From CAYNEI01 sp964396185 (GTDB lineage: Archaea > Thermoplasmatota > SW-10-69-26), in the NCBI GenBank assembly GCA_964396185.1, contig CAYNEI010000004.1:34297-98296 (forward strand): DNA of 64,000 nt, read 5' to 3'. This document shows, in pieces, positions 43,703 to 51,947 of the stretch. Position 1 is the first letter of the stretch. Each line of letters begins with the position of its first letter. The translations under genes were made by a program, and so were the position numbers. The notes beneath the pieces were generated by a model that was not told the origin of the DNA, ran no database searches, and was given only the letters and a program-made list of their open reading frames with translations.

Positions 43703-44728
43703 ATGGGGGTCGAGCTCGGCGCGCTGGTCCCGGCTGACACGATCACCCCACGAGCGCTCTCGGGCAAGGTTCTCTTCTTCGACGGGAACAACATCCTCTA
43801 CCAGTTCCTGGCCAGCATCCGAGGCCGGGACGGCAAACCGCTGACCGACCGACAAGGCCGGGTCACCAGCCACCTCACCGGCCTGCTCTACCGTACAGCC
43901 AACCTGGTCGAGCAGGGGATCCTGCCGGTGTTCGTCTGGGACGGCAAGCCTCCCGAAGAGAAGCTTGAAACGATCCGGGAGCGCCGTGCACGGCGGGAGC
44001 AGGCAGCCGAGCAGGCCGAGCAAGCCCGCGCGGAGGGGGATCTCGAGCGCGCCCGCACGAAAGCAGCGCAGAGCTCCCGGCTCTCCCGCGAGATGGTCGA
44101 TCAAGCCGACGCGTTGCTCGGCCACCTTGGCATCCCCACGATCCGGGCTCCAAGCGAGGGCGAGGCCCAGGCCGCCCGCGCCGTGGTCGAGGGCGAGGCC
44201 TTCGCGCTGGTGAGCCAGGACTACGACGCCTTGCTCTTCGGCACGCCACGGGTCGTGCGCCGCCTGACCACCACCCAGCGACGCAAGGTGCCAGGCGAGG
44301 ATCGATACGTCGACGTCGAGCCCGAGATCGTCCACCTCGATGAGGTCCTCGAGACCCTGGAGGTGGACCACGACCAGCTCGTGGCCATGGCGGTGCTCAT
44401 CGGCACCGACTTCCACCCAGGTATCCAAGGGATCGGGCCCAAGCGCGCCCTGGCCGCGATCCAGGAGCACGAGACGCTGGAACGGGCCTGTCGCGCCCTG
44501 GACGCCGAGGAGGAGTTCGAGACCCTCGAGCTCGTAGCGTCCATCTTCTTGGAGCCCGAGACCGAGCCCACGGGTGAGCTCAGCTGGGGACCGGTGGACG
44601 AGCGATCAGCCGTCGAGATGCTCGTGACGGAGCACGCCTTCTCCGAGGACCGGGTCCGCTCGGCCGTGGACCGCTACGAGAAGCTCAACAACCCGAGCCG
44701 GCAGGGGTCGTTGACGGATTTCTTCTAG
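43703..44728 (+). CDS. fen: Flap endonuclease FEN1
   Basis: 341 residues from ATG 43703 (MGVELGALVP). XPG-N block FFDGNNILYQFLASIRGRDG, XPG-I block with APSEGEAQAARAVVEG and QDYDALLFGTPRVVRRL, helix-hairpin-helix IGTDFHPGIQGIGPKRAL and a C-terminal PCNA-interacting box QGSLTDFF. FEN1 cuts 5' flaps during Okazaki fragment maturation and repair, working with PCNA and the PolD encoded in this window. Length is normal. The 13 in-frame codons before this Met are not conserved. It is convergent with a small zinc protein gene 15 bases downstream. Confidence 0.97.
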   Translation: MGVELGALVPADTITPRALSGKVLFFDGNNILYQFLASIRGRDGKPLTDRQGRVTSHLTGLLYRTANLVEQGILPVFVWDGKPPEEKLETIRERRARREQAAEQAEQARAEGDLERARTKAAQSSRLSREMVDQADALLGHLGIPTIRAPSEGEAQAARAVVEGEAFALVSQDYDALLFGTPRVVRRLTTTQRRKVPGEDRYVDVEPEIVHLDEVLETLEVDHDQLVAMAVLIGTDFHPGIQGIGPKRALAAIQEHETLERACRALDAEEEFETLELVASIFLEPETEPTGELSWGPVDERSAVEMLVTEHAFSEDRVRSAVDRYEKLNNPSRQGSLTDFF

Positions 44729-44743
44729 GTCCACTTGTGAGGG

Positions 44744-44941
44744 CTAGTCCGCACCCGCGTCCTCGTGGACGTAGGGGAGATAGGCCCGCCAGAGCCACCG
44801 ACAATCCTCAGACTCGTCCAAGTGGAGCAGGAAAGAGATGCCCGGATCCGCCAGCAGCTTGCCACAGTACTCGCACCGATGCGGATCATAGCCTGTGCTG
44901 GCCTCTGCAGATCGCTCGGCCAGGGCCTTCGCATCCGGCAC
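44744..44941 (-). CDS. Small zinc-binding protein
   Basis: 65 residues if started at GTG 44941 (VPDAKALAERSAEAS). The core HRCEYCGKLLADPGI with FLLHLDESEDC resembles a C2H(C) zinc-knuckle module (CEYC, then H and C). The open frame continues upstream for 60 more codons but with Arg/Gly/Trp-rich, unconvincing sequence, so the start is uncertain. It ends 15 bases from the convergent fen1 stop. Confidence 0.6.
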   Translation of the reverse strand: MPDAKALAERSAEASTGYDPHRCEYCGKLLADPGISFLLHLDESEDCRWLWRAYLPYVHEDAGAD

Positions 44942-45218
44942 GGTCCAAGGTACTGTGTTGTTGACTTCATCCTTTCCCCTGTCCCTACCCTCCTGGCCCC
45001 CTTTCGACCAGCCTCGAACCACTGCGCTCGTCCACGCGCACAGGGTGCGAAGGCATCCTCTGACGAGGGACTCAGGCCACACCGTTCTTTCGCTGCCCAG
45101 CCGCGCTCCCACGCCGAGCATGCTGGGTCAGCTGCAACGGGAGAGCAACGGGCATGCTTGGGAGGAAATGGCAACGGCCAAGTAGGCCCCCAACCTCATC
45201 TATCGCTGGGATGCACAG

Positions 45219-45458
45219 ATGAAAGTTCTTGCAACTGAGCTCAAGGGTAAGACCGTCATGAGCGATGATGGGCTCATGCTCGGCCGACTTCGCAACGTGA
45301 CGATGAACGATGCCACCGGAGAGCTCTCCGACGTGCTCATCGAACCCTCCGGTGACGTGGACCCCCGGCTGTTCAAACGTGATGATCGGGGCTATCTGAT
45401 CTTCCCCTTCCAGAACGTCCAAGCCGTCCGCGACGTCGTCATCGTCAACACCGCCTAG
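45219..45458 (+). CDS. PRC-barrel domain protein
   Basis: 79 residues that make up a single PRC barrel: MKVLATELKGKTVMSDDGLM, LGRLRNVTMND, LSDVLIEPSG and YLIFPFQNVQAVRDVVIV. Small single-domain PRC-barrel proteins are common in archaea; in haloarchaea relatives (CdpB) link SepF to the cell-division machinery, while others have unknown roles. No ftsZ or sepF is in view, so a division role is only a possibility. A clean hairpin with a T-rich tail lies downstream at 45562-45576. Confidence 0.9.
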   Translation: MKVLATELKGKTVMSDDGLMLGRLRNVTMNDATGELSDVLIEPSGDVDPRLFKRDDRGYLIFPFQNVQAVRDVVIVNTA

Positions 45459-45909
45459 TAAACCTCCTTCCCAGCCACCTGTTCACAGGCGACCGGGATC
45501 TCGTCACCGAGCGTCCAGCTTCTCCACTGGGAGTCGGTCAAGGCTTGCTTACAACGCTCCAAGGGGGACACCCCCTGATTTCGTTTGCACCCTCTAAACT
45601 CCAACAAGACTCGTTTCCGGTGTTCCGATGCACTCGAATAGAATCGGTAGCCTTATACCAACCAACTTATCATAACCAGAGAGGACTGTTTCTCCACACG
45701 TACTTACCTTACTGGGCAGTTTCTCCACTGACCGTCGTGATCACCTGCAAAATCAAGGACCTGTTCCCCGTTCGCTTCTGATGGAAGTTGCATGTCTCGC
45801 ATCCCCTTTCCCCAAGGTTCTTGGCCTTTCGAGGGAGAATGGGTGTTCACGGGAAGGTACTGGGAAGATGGCCTCCAATGGAAACCAAGGGGTGGGAGGT
45901 GGTGATGTC
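45459..45909. other. AT-richer gene-free island before pcm
   Basis: About 450 bases without a supported gene and visibly lower GC than the rest of the window. It contains the PRC-barrel hairpin, three copies of TTCTCCAC (45520-45527, 45690-45697, 45721-45728, the last two about 30 bases apart with TGTTTCTCCAC/CAGTTTCTCCAC), and short AT stretches such as CCTTATACCAACC near 45652. The Shine-Dalgarno GGAGGTG of pcm is at 45896-45902. I see no RNA family. Confidence 0.5.
45562..45576 (+). terminator. Hairpin after the PRC-barrel gene
   Basis: AGGGGG (45562-45567), loop ACA, CCCCCT (45571-45576), followed by GATTTCGTTTG. A short GC stem plus T-rich sequence resembling an intrinsic terminator. 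Confidence 0.5.
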
Positions 45910-46569
45910 ATGAGACGATTCGATGATGATTGGAACGAGTTGCTCGATGGGCTCGAGAGCGCTGGTCGCCTCGCCTCTCCCCGCATCCGCTCGGCTATGG
46001 AAGCGCTTCCACGGTGGCGGTTCGTCGGTTCTTCGGATCTGGAGATCCGGCGGGAAGCAAGTCGTGCGGATCGACCCGTACCTACCGCTCACGGGCAAAC
46101 CATCTCAGCACCCCACATGGTGGCCATCCTACTGGAGGCAGGCCAGCCCAGGCCGGGGGAGCGTTGCCTTGAGATCGGTGCGGGTTCAGGATGGTTGGCT
46201 GCCCTGCTCGGTCACCTCGTTGGCCCAGAAGGTCACGTCACGGCGGTGGAGATCGTCCCAGAGCTGGCCAAGCGAGCAGCCGACAACGTCCAGCAAGCAG
46301 GGTTGACCAACGTCACCATCACCAAGGGGGATGGTTCCTTGGGCGCTGCCCAAGGCGCCCCGTACGATCTGATCATCGCTTCCTGTGCAGCCCCGCAGAT
46401 CCCCGATCCCCTGGTCAAGCAGCTCGCCCAGGACGGACGCATGCTGGTGCCCGTCGGTGACCGCTCCCGCCAGCACTTGCTCCGGGTTCGACGAGCCGGG
46501 GACCGGCTTGCGACTGAGGATCTTGGCGGGTGCGCGTTCGTTCCCCTGGTCGGGGAGTACGGCTTCTAG
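45910..46569 (+). CDS. pcm: Protein-L-isoaspartate O-methyltransferase
   Basis: 219 residues from ATG 45910, preceded by a strong GGAGGTG; the upstream in-frame sequence is not conserved. RxxFVG-type N terminus, HGQTISAPHMVAILLE, SAM motif I LEIGAGSGWLAALL and GDGSLG are all present. The enzyme methylates abnormal isoaspartyl residues so that they can be repaired. It overlaps the convergent adenosyltransferase gene by the four bases of a shared CTAG. Confidence 0.95.
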   Translation: MRRFDDDWNELLDGLESAGRLASPRIRSAMEALPRWRFVGSSDLEIRREASRADRPVPTAHGQTISAPHMVAILLEAGQPRPGERCLEIGAGSGWLAALLGHLVGPEGHVTAVEIVPELAKRAADNVQQAGLTNVTITKGDGSLGAAQGAPYDLIIASCAAPQIPDPLVKQLAQDGRMLVPVGDRSRQHLLRVRRAGDRLATEDLGGCAFVPLVGEYGF

Positions 46570-47210
46570 CCTTCGTCCTCATCCTCGGTGAACGGGGAGA
46601 AGTCCACGGGGATCTCGGCGTCAGCATCCAGGGTAGCCTCCCGAGCCTTGAGGAACAGGAGATCAGAGAGCCGGTTGAGATAGACCCGCACCACGGAGCG
46701 CACAGGTCCCGTGGGGCTCGCATGCAGTGCGATGACGGTGCGCTCGGCGCGCCGGCACACGGTCCGCGCCAGATGCAGGCGGGCAGCTGTCTCGGTCCCG
46801 CTTGGTAGGATGAAGGTCTTGAGCGGTGGGAGCTGGCCCTCCAAGGCATCCAGCTCGTCGTCGAGCTGGTCCACGTGCTCCTGGCTGACGCGCGTGGCTC
46901 CTCCGCCAGGGGTAGCAAGCTCGGCACCGATGGCGAAGAGCTCGAGTTGGATCCGCGCGACCCAGGCTTGCTCATCGGGCTCCAGGCTCGCGTGGACCAG
47001 ACCGAGCACGGCGTTGAGCTCGTCCACCTGGCCGTAGGCATCGACGGCTGGGTGGTCCTTGGCCACGCGCTCCCCGCCGAAGAGCGATGTCTCCCCCTCG
47101 TCTCCGCTCCCGGTGGCGATGCGGCTCACATGGAACCTAACGCGGGCGTCCACCTTTGCGTTTCCCTTGGTCTCCCGCTCGGCCTCGCCCTCCCACGCGC
47201 CCTCGCCCAC
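46566..47210 (-). CDS. PduO-type ATP:cob(I)alamin adenosyltransferase
   Basis: 214 residues from GTG 47210. ATP-binding block TGSGDEGETSLFGGERVAKD, Arg/Glu block LPSGTETAARLHLARTVCRR and C-terminal YLNRLSDLLFLKARE are diagnostic of the PduO family, which attaches the 5'-deoxyadenosyl group to cobalamin. The stop of the upstream BtuF-like gene is three bases away, so the two form an operon for vitamin B12 uptake or activation. The start is uncertain: an in-frame GTG closer to the family block (VRFHVSRIATG) would give a shorter N terminus. Confidence 0.93.
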   Translation of the reverse strand: MGEGAWEGEAERETKGNAKVDARVRFHVSRIATGSGDEGETSLFGGERVAKDHPAVDAYGQVDELNAVLGLVHASLEPDEQAWVARIQLELFAIGAELATPGGGATRVSQEHVDQLDDELDALEGQLPPLKTFILPSGTETAARLHLARTVCRRAERTVIALHASPTGPVRSVVRVYLNRLSDLLFLKAREATLDADAEIPVDFSPFTEDEDEG

Positions 47211-47213
47211 GCG

Positions 47214-48032
47214 CTAGTCGACATCCAACGGCCAAGCCCAGGGGTCTGCCAACGTCTCGGCCAGCTCGGGGTGGAGTTCGGTGGCCAGCAACCGGACCCC
47301 CTCGACGATGCGCGGGCCTGGACGGCCGAAGAGCTCCTCGGGCATCTCCAGGATCCGACCCTCGCGCACCGCTCTCAGTTCGCGCCAGCCCGGGCGCGCC
47401 CGCACGCGCGCAGGATTCTGCACGGACGCCAACGCGCCCTGCCAGCACAGGGCAAGCACGTCCGGTTCCGTCGCGCTGGCCTCCTCGAGGGTGATCTTCA
47501 CGCTCTCCTCGGCTGCTCCAGCCATCACGTTGGTCCCGCCGGCCAGCTCGATCACCTCGCTCATCCAGCCAGGGCCCCCGGCCACGATCACAGGCTTGGG
47601 CCACCACTCCCAGAGCACGCGCACCCGCTCGAGCCCACGCGTTGCTTGCTGCACGCGGTCGATCTCGTCGGTCATGGATCGGGCGAGCTGGTCCCCCTGT
47701 CGGCTGCATCCCAGCGCCTGGGCGACCCGGCACACGTCCTCTTGGATCTCCTCGATGGATTTGGGGGCCAGCACGAGCTGTTCCAGGCCACGCTCGGCAA
47801 CGCCGTCGACCACTGGCTCCATGCCGGGCACGCTGGTGGACGAGAGCACGAGATCGGGTTCGATGCGCTCGAGCAGATCCAGATCGATCTGCAGATCGGG
47901 TCCCAGGCGGGCCAGCCCCTCGAGCTCGTCCGCGGGCCAATCGCTCCAGTCGTCGACCCCAACCAGCTGGTCCCCCTGGCCCAACAGCGCCACGATCTCC
48001 GTGTTGGATGGGGCAAGGGAGGCCACACGCAT
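47214..48032 (-). CDS. BtuF-like cobalamin-binding periplasmic-binding-fold protein
   Basis: 272 residues from ATG 48032 (MRVASLAPSNTEIVALLG). The TroA/BtuF fold is shown by ASLAPSNTEIVALLG, VGVDDWSDWP, LDLLERIEPDLVLSS and GCSRQGDQLA. Proteins of this fold bind cobalamin or Fe(III) complexes for ABC transporters. The chosen start leaves no signal peptide; an ATG at 48065 or a TTG at 48173 would add hydrophobic or polar residues without a convincing signal, so it may be a cytoplasmic relative (as in some archaeal cobalamin-binding proteins) rather than a transporter component. It is co-directional with the adenosyltransferase (3-base gap). Confidence 0.88.
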   Translation of the reverse strand: MRVASLAPSNTEIVALLGQGDQLVGVDDWSDWPADELEGLARLGPDLQIDLDLLERIEPDLVLSSTSVPGMEPVVDGVAERGLEQLVLAPKSIEEIQEDVCRVAQALGCSRQGDQLARSMTDEIDRVQQATRGLERVRVLWEWWPKPVIVAGGPGWMSEVIELAGGTNVMAGAAEESVKITLEEASATEPDVLALCWQGALASVQNPARVRARPGWRELRAVREGRILEMPEELFGRPGPRIVEGVRLLATELHPELAETLADPWAWPLDVD

Positions 48033-48190
48033 GCTGGGGGCAAGGGGCCCCGTGAACATGAGCATCCCGGCCGCCACCGAGCCCGCTTTCGAGTCCGCCT
48101 TCAAGGGAACGATCTCATCGGGCAACGGACCCCTGGACCACGCCCGAAAGGGTCCAGGGGACCTCTCGCTCAATGAGCCTCACCAACAAA

Positions 48191-48197
48191 GTTAAAA
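48191..48197 (+). promoter_or_regulatory. TATA-like box in the divergent B12/48221 spacer
   Basis: GTTAAAA centred about 27 bases before ATG 48221, with the complementary TTTTAAC available to the BtuF-like gene. It argues for a leaderless message beginning at ATG 48221 rather than the TTG at 48208 that follows a GGAGGTG. Confidence 0.45.
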
Positions 48198-48220
48198 AGG
48201 AGGTGAGTTGACTTTGGACC

Positions 48221-48439
48221 ATGCTCCCGTGCTACGAACCCCTGGACACCTCCTCCCAGCTGTTAGGGATGGAATGGGTGCGTGCATCGGGTGCTTGGCC
48301 CCAGCTCCGCCACGTCTTCGAATGCTCGCGCGAAGCGGGCCTCGTGGTGGACGTCGATCCCCTCGGAGAGGCCCACGCCTACGCCGTGGCCTACTCGTTC
48401 GCCGATGGGGACATCCACGAGCAGTTCCACCCGCTCTGA
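48221..48439 (+). CDS. Small protein of unknown function
   Basis: 72 residues: MLPCYEPLDTSSQLLGMEWV through AYSFADGDIHEQFHPL. Composition and codon use match the neighbours, and the start is supported by the TATA-like GTTAAAA 27 bases upstream. Contains two Cys and several His, no recognised domain. An overlapping longer frame from TTG 48208 (with an upstream GGAGGTG) looks less protein-like. Function unknown. Confidence 0.6.
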   Translation: MLPCYEPLDTSSQLLGMEWVRASGAWPQLRHVFECSREAGLVVDVDPLGEAHAYAVAYSFADGDIHEQFHPL

Positions 48440-48563
48440 CACGACTTGGGCGGGATCAGTGCGCCCTGTCGGTCAAGCAGTGCTGTACTGCCGGACGGTT
48501 CCTGTATGCGTCCTCGCCTGCAGACTGGATAGGTTTGAAGGTGGATGGCACCATCAAGGCGCG

Positions 48564-49715
48564 ATGGACTTCCAGGTCACCGAGGAGCAGCGCCAGATCC
48601 AGAAAGCCGCCCGCGCGTTCGCCGAGCAGGAGTTCCCCAAGTACTCCAGGCAGTGCGACGACGACGAAGCTTACCCGGCCGAGCTCGTCCAGCAGGCCGC
48701 CAAGCAGGGCTTCGTGGGTGCTGTGCTGCCCACCGAGTACGGCGGCGCTGGCGTGGATCTCGTGACCGCCATGCTGGTGGCCGAGGAGTTCAACCGGGTG
48801 GATGCCGGCCTGGCTGGCGCCATCGGGGCCACGGACTTCGGCACGGAGGCCATCGTCCAGCTCGGTACAGACGAGCAGAAGGACCGGTGGCTGCCCAAGA
48901 TCCCCACGGGCGAGATGATCTCAGGCGCTGCCATCAGCGAGCCCGGCGCAGGCTCGGATGTGGCGGGTGCCACCACGCGGGCCGAGAAGGACGGCGACGA
49001 GTACGTGGTCAACGGCACCAAGATGTGGATCACGAACGGCACCGTGCTCGACTACATGGTGACGCTGGTGGCCACGGACCCCGACCACGAGAACCGGCAC
49101 AAGCGCTTCTCGCTCCTCGTGATCCCTGGTGATGCTGAGGGCTTCACCGCGAACAAGATCACCGGCAAGCTGGGCATCCGAGCCTCGGACACCGCCGAGA
49201 TCGAGCTCAACGACGTGCGCGTGCCCGCCGAGAACCTGCTCGGCGAGGAGGGCAAGGGCTTCAGCTACATCATGCGCTTTTTCAACCACGCCCGCATCGG
49301 CGTGGCCGCCCAAGGCGTGGGCATGGCCCAGGGCTGCCTGGACATGAGCCGGGCATACGCCCAGGAGCGCGAACAGTTCGGCCGACCTATCGCCGACTTC
49401 CAAGCCATCCAGTTCAAGCTGGCCGAGATGGCCACCCGCACCGAGGCCAGCCGCCAGCTCACCCTCAAGGCGGCCTGGAAGCACGATGTCGGACAAGCCG
49501 ACCCCATGGCCTCGAGCATGGCCAAGTGGTACGCCGGAGAGACCGCCGTCTACTGCGCCGACGAGGCCGTGCAGATCCATGGCGGCGCAGGCTACGTGGA
49601 CGAGATGCCCGTGGAGCGCTTCTACCGGGATGCGAAGATCTGCGAGATCTACGAGGGCACCAAGGAGATCCACAAGCTCATCATCGCCCGGGCACTGCTT
49701 GGGCAGATCCGGTGA
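48564..49715 (+). CDS. Acyl-CoA dehydrogenase
   Basis: 383 residues from ATG 48564 (MDFQVTEEQRQIQKAAR). FAD and substrate blocks are typical: GAAISEPGAGSDVAG, KMWITNG, FNHARIGVAAQGVGMAQG, FQAIQFKLAEMAT and the C-terminal QIHGGAGYVDEMPVERFYRD with the catalytic Glu region IYEGTKEIHKLIIARALL. Oxidises acyl-CoA thioesters, passing electrons to ETF. Short- or branched-chain preference is not decidable. GGATAGGTTTGAAG at about 48526-48539 may be its promoter. No other beta-oxidation gene is in the window. Confidence 0.95.
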   Translation: MDFQVTEEQRQIQKAARAFAEQEFPKYSRQCDDDEAYPAELVQQAAKQGFVGAVLPTEYGGAGVDLVTAMLVAEEFNRVDAGLAGAIGATDFGTEAIVQLGTDEQKDRWLPKIPTGEMISGAAISEPGAGSDVAGATTRAEKDGDEYVVNGTKMWITNGTVLDYMVTLVATDPDHENRHKRFSLLVIPGDAEGFTANKITGKLGIRASDTAEIELNDVRVPAENLLGEEGKGFSYIMRFFNHARIGVAAQGVGMAQGCLDMSRAYAQEREQFGRPIADFQAIQFKLAEMATRTEASRQLTLKAAWKHDVGQADPMASSMAKWYAGETAVYCADEAVQIHGGAGYVDEMPVERFYRDAKICEIYEGTKEIHKLIIARALLGQIR

Positions 49716-49766
49716 GCACCGGGTTTCAAGGGGATAGGGCTTTGAGTCCCACGCTCATCTGTGCCC

Positions 49767-50630
49767 ATGAGGCGCGATGCGCTGGTCCTGTTGGTGTCCG
49801 TTGCCGTGCTCGTGCTCGCAGGCTGCCTTGGCTCTGAGGATCCAGCCGCACCCGGCGGTGACGACGGATCCTCCAGCGAGGATGGCGGGGCTCCCCTCCC
49901 GGACGCCGTCTCCTGGCAGGCCACCGGCTGCACCGAGAGCGCGGCGTTGCTGGAATTGGACGCCGAGCTCGTGCGCCAGTTCGTCCCAGCGGGCTTCACC
50001 ATCCAGGGTGAGGCATCAGGCCGAGTGGTGCTGAGCCTCGTGGCCGTTCTGGCCTGCGAGGAGTTCATCGTCGAGGGGTCGTCGTACGGGCCCGGCTGGG
50101 TGAGCGACACCGGCGTCCCCATCGATTCCCCTGATGGATCCGAGGACCCGCACTACTACCACCTGTGGGCACTGACCAACGTCACCCCCCTCGCACAGGG
50201 CGTAGGTGACCTGGGCCTCACCGGGGGTCACGTGGCCAACCGGTCGACCGATGGCTCGATCACTGAGGCCGCTGGGATCGTCACCGGCTCGGTCACGGAG
50301 CGCATCGACTGGAGCGAGGGCCCCTGGACCCTTTCTGTCGACGTCGCTGGCGCGCCTGGTGCCCCCGTGCCCGTGCCCACCTGGTGGCACCTCGGCGATC
50401 GTGGCCTCATCCGGACCACCTTCGAGGGCGACGGCCTGTGGGGAGCGCAGGGCACGGCGGTGGTGGCGGCCGATGGCGGGCCTGTGCAGGAGCTCATCGG
50501 CGGCCCGGAGGTGCGCGGGGCGGGGCTCTACCTCGTCTTCGAGGCCCTGGATGTCTCCTCGGAGCTGGTTGAACCGGTGCACGTTCACCCCGCCAACCGC
50601 CCAACCGCATCCTCGGGCTGGGCATCGTAG
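49767..50630 (+). CDS. Secreted lipoprotein of unknown function
   Basis: 287 residues from ATG 49767 (MRRDALVLLVSVAVLVLAGC); lipobox at Cys20 and a Gly/Ser/Asp/Pro linker. The body has regular beta structure and a Cys pair near residues 55 and 97. A GTG two codons upstream (49761) is possible. Its last 46 bases overlap the convergent 50585 lipoprotein gene. No family recognised. Confidence 0.75.
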   Translation: MRRDALVLLVSVAVLVLAGCLGSEDPAAPGGDDGSSSEDGGAPLPDAVSWQATGCTESAALLELDAELVRQFVPAGFTIQGEASGRVVLSLVAVLACEEFIVEGSSYGPGWVSDTGVPIDSPDGSEDPHYYHLWALTNVTPLAQGVGDLGLTGGHVANRSTDGSITEAAGIVTGSVTERIDWSEGPWTLSVDVAGAPGAPVPVPTWWHLGDRGLIRTTFEGDGLWGAQGTAVVAADGGPVQELIGGPEVRGAGLYLVFEALDVSSELVEPVHVHPANRPTASSGWAS

Positions 50631-51175
50631 ACCACCGTGGCCGCGAGCGTGAAGTCCACGGCCTCGGCCGGCGTGTGGCTCCAGGCGCTGGCTTGCCACT
50701 CGCCGGTGTCCTGGAGCGCTGCTGCATCGGTGATCTCGATCCGGACGGGGCTGGTGGCATCCGTGACACGGTCGACGACCTGGTCGGAGGCGTTGACCAC
50801 CAGGACGTCCAGCGGCTCGGAGCTGTTCCAAGCCAGCTCGACCACGAGGCTCAGCGCGTCCTGCTCGATGGGGTAGCTCACGGTGTTGTCGCAGGCGGTC
50901 GGAGGCGGGGGGCAGACGTACATGTCCCCGATGACCGCGCTCTGCACCGATCCGTTGAGCCACGTCGTCTCGAGCCGCGGCTCGGGGGCATCGGGCTCCG
51001 GCGGCGTCTCGTTGGCTGTGGGGGCCTCAGGCGTCGTGTTGGGCGAGCCCGGGGCATCGTCGGTGCGGTTGACGGTGGCGTCAAGCTCCTCGTCCCCATC
51101 GCCCATGCCCAGACAGCCCGTGAACCCTGCGGTGACCAGCAAGAGGATGCCGGCCAGGCACGTCTGAACCTTCAT
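50585..51175 (-). CDS. Secreted lipoprotein of unknown function
   Basis: 196 residues from ATG 51175 (MKVQTCLAGILLLVTAGFTGC); lipobox TGC near Cys21, then an Asp/Pro/Thr/Glu-rich linker. The mature domain (ETTWLNGSVQSAVIG...) has two Cys and a beta-rich profile with VTDATSPVRIEITDAAAL. The 16 in-frame codons before this Met are dropped because the hydrophobic signal starts here. Overlaps the convergent 49767 gene by 46 bases. Confidence 0.75.
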   Translation of the reverse strand: MKVQTCLAGILLLVTAGFTGCLGMGDGDEELDATVNRTDDAPGSPNTTPEAPTANETPPEPDAPEPRLETTWLNGSVQSAVIGDMYVCPPPPTACDNTVSYPIEQDALSLVVELAWNSSEPLDVLVVNASDQVVDRVTDATSPVRIEITDAAALQDTGEWQASAWSHTPAEAVDFTLAATVVYDAQPEDAVGRLAG

Positions 51176-51291
51176 CTTGGGGACCTCCGAGGGTTGAGTG
51201 GGTCTGGCGTCAGTTAAACCCATGGGTCGATCTGGCTTGCCTCGGGCTCAGCAGTCGCGCGTATCCCCACGATGGTTCAGAGCCCTGGCCC

Positions 51292-51687
51292 TCAGGAGGT
51301 GGCCACGCCACCCTGAGCGAGCCTGGTCACGGTGAGGGCGTAGGCGGCTTGGTCCTCCACCGAGGTCCCGGTGACCGAGATGGTGAACGAGGTGCACCAG
51401 CCCTTCGTGATCGTCAGGCTCCCGGTCCCGCCAGTGACGTTCGTGGAGGAGCCGCCCGCCTCAAGGGTCAGCACAGCATCCGTCGGAGCGTGGGTGAGCT
51501 GGATCGTGTAACTGGCTGTGATCTGGATACACTGGGAGCCCTTGGGCGCGTTGGTGAAGGTGTGGTGGTTCGTCTCGTCCTGGGCGACGGTGTCCGCGAA
51601 GGCCGGGCCAGCACCGGCAGCGGTGGCTGACGGGAGGCTGGCAAGCGAGAGCGTCAGGAGGATGAGCAGCGCGTTGCGGGCGAGCAT
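51292..51687 (-). CDS. Small secreted disulfide-type beta protein
   Basis: 131 residues, signal peptide MLARNALLILLTLSLASLPS with a cleavage site near ATA. The mature 105 residues have alternating Thr/Ser/Val patterns and two Cys (CIQIT and CTSF), compatible with one disulfide in a beta sandwich. No membrane anchor. Function unknown. Confidence 0.7.
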   Translation of the reverse strand: MLARNALLILLTLSLASLPSATAAGAGPAFADTVAQDETNHHTFTNAPKGSQCIQITASYTIQLTHAPTDAVLTLEAGGSSTNVTGGTGSLTITKGWCTSFTISVTGTSVEDQAAYALTVTRLAQGGVATS

Positions 51688-51947
51688 GTTGGTTCCCGCT
51701 GGCGCATGGTGGTTGGGGGTTTTCAGGGTTGCCTTGGACCCCCCGTGCGTCGACCGGTTTGCAGGGCAGACAACGTCCTCGGGTTATGCTTCCGGGGCCC
51801 TTGTCTAGGTGCGGTGATACCGATGCGATGGACCACCGTCACCTGTGGCCATGGCCAGCGCCCGGAGGATCCCTCGATGAGCTCCCCACGCCTGGGAAAG
51901 CCACACCTTAATGCTCGAACCTCTCTGCCACGGCGAGGAGGAGCTGC

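Noticed and set aside
45519..45728. A second replication origin at the TTCTCCAC repeats
   Set aside because: The motif only partly resembles ORB cores, has no adjacent G-string, and no initiator gene is next to it.
48208..48765. Frame from TTG 48208 behind a GGAGGTG
   Set aside because: The sequence is not protein-like and overlaps the start of the acyl-CoA dehydrogenase gene; the ATG at 48221 has a TATA-like box 27 bases upstream.
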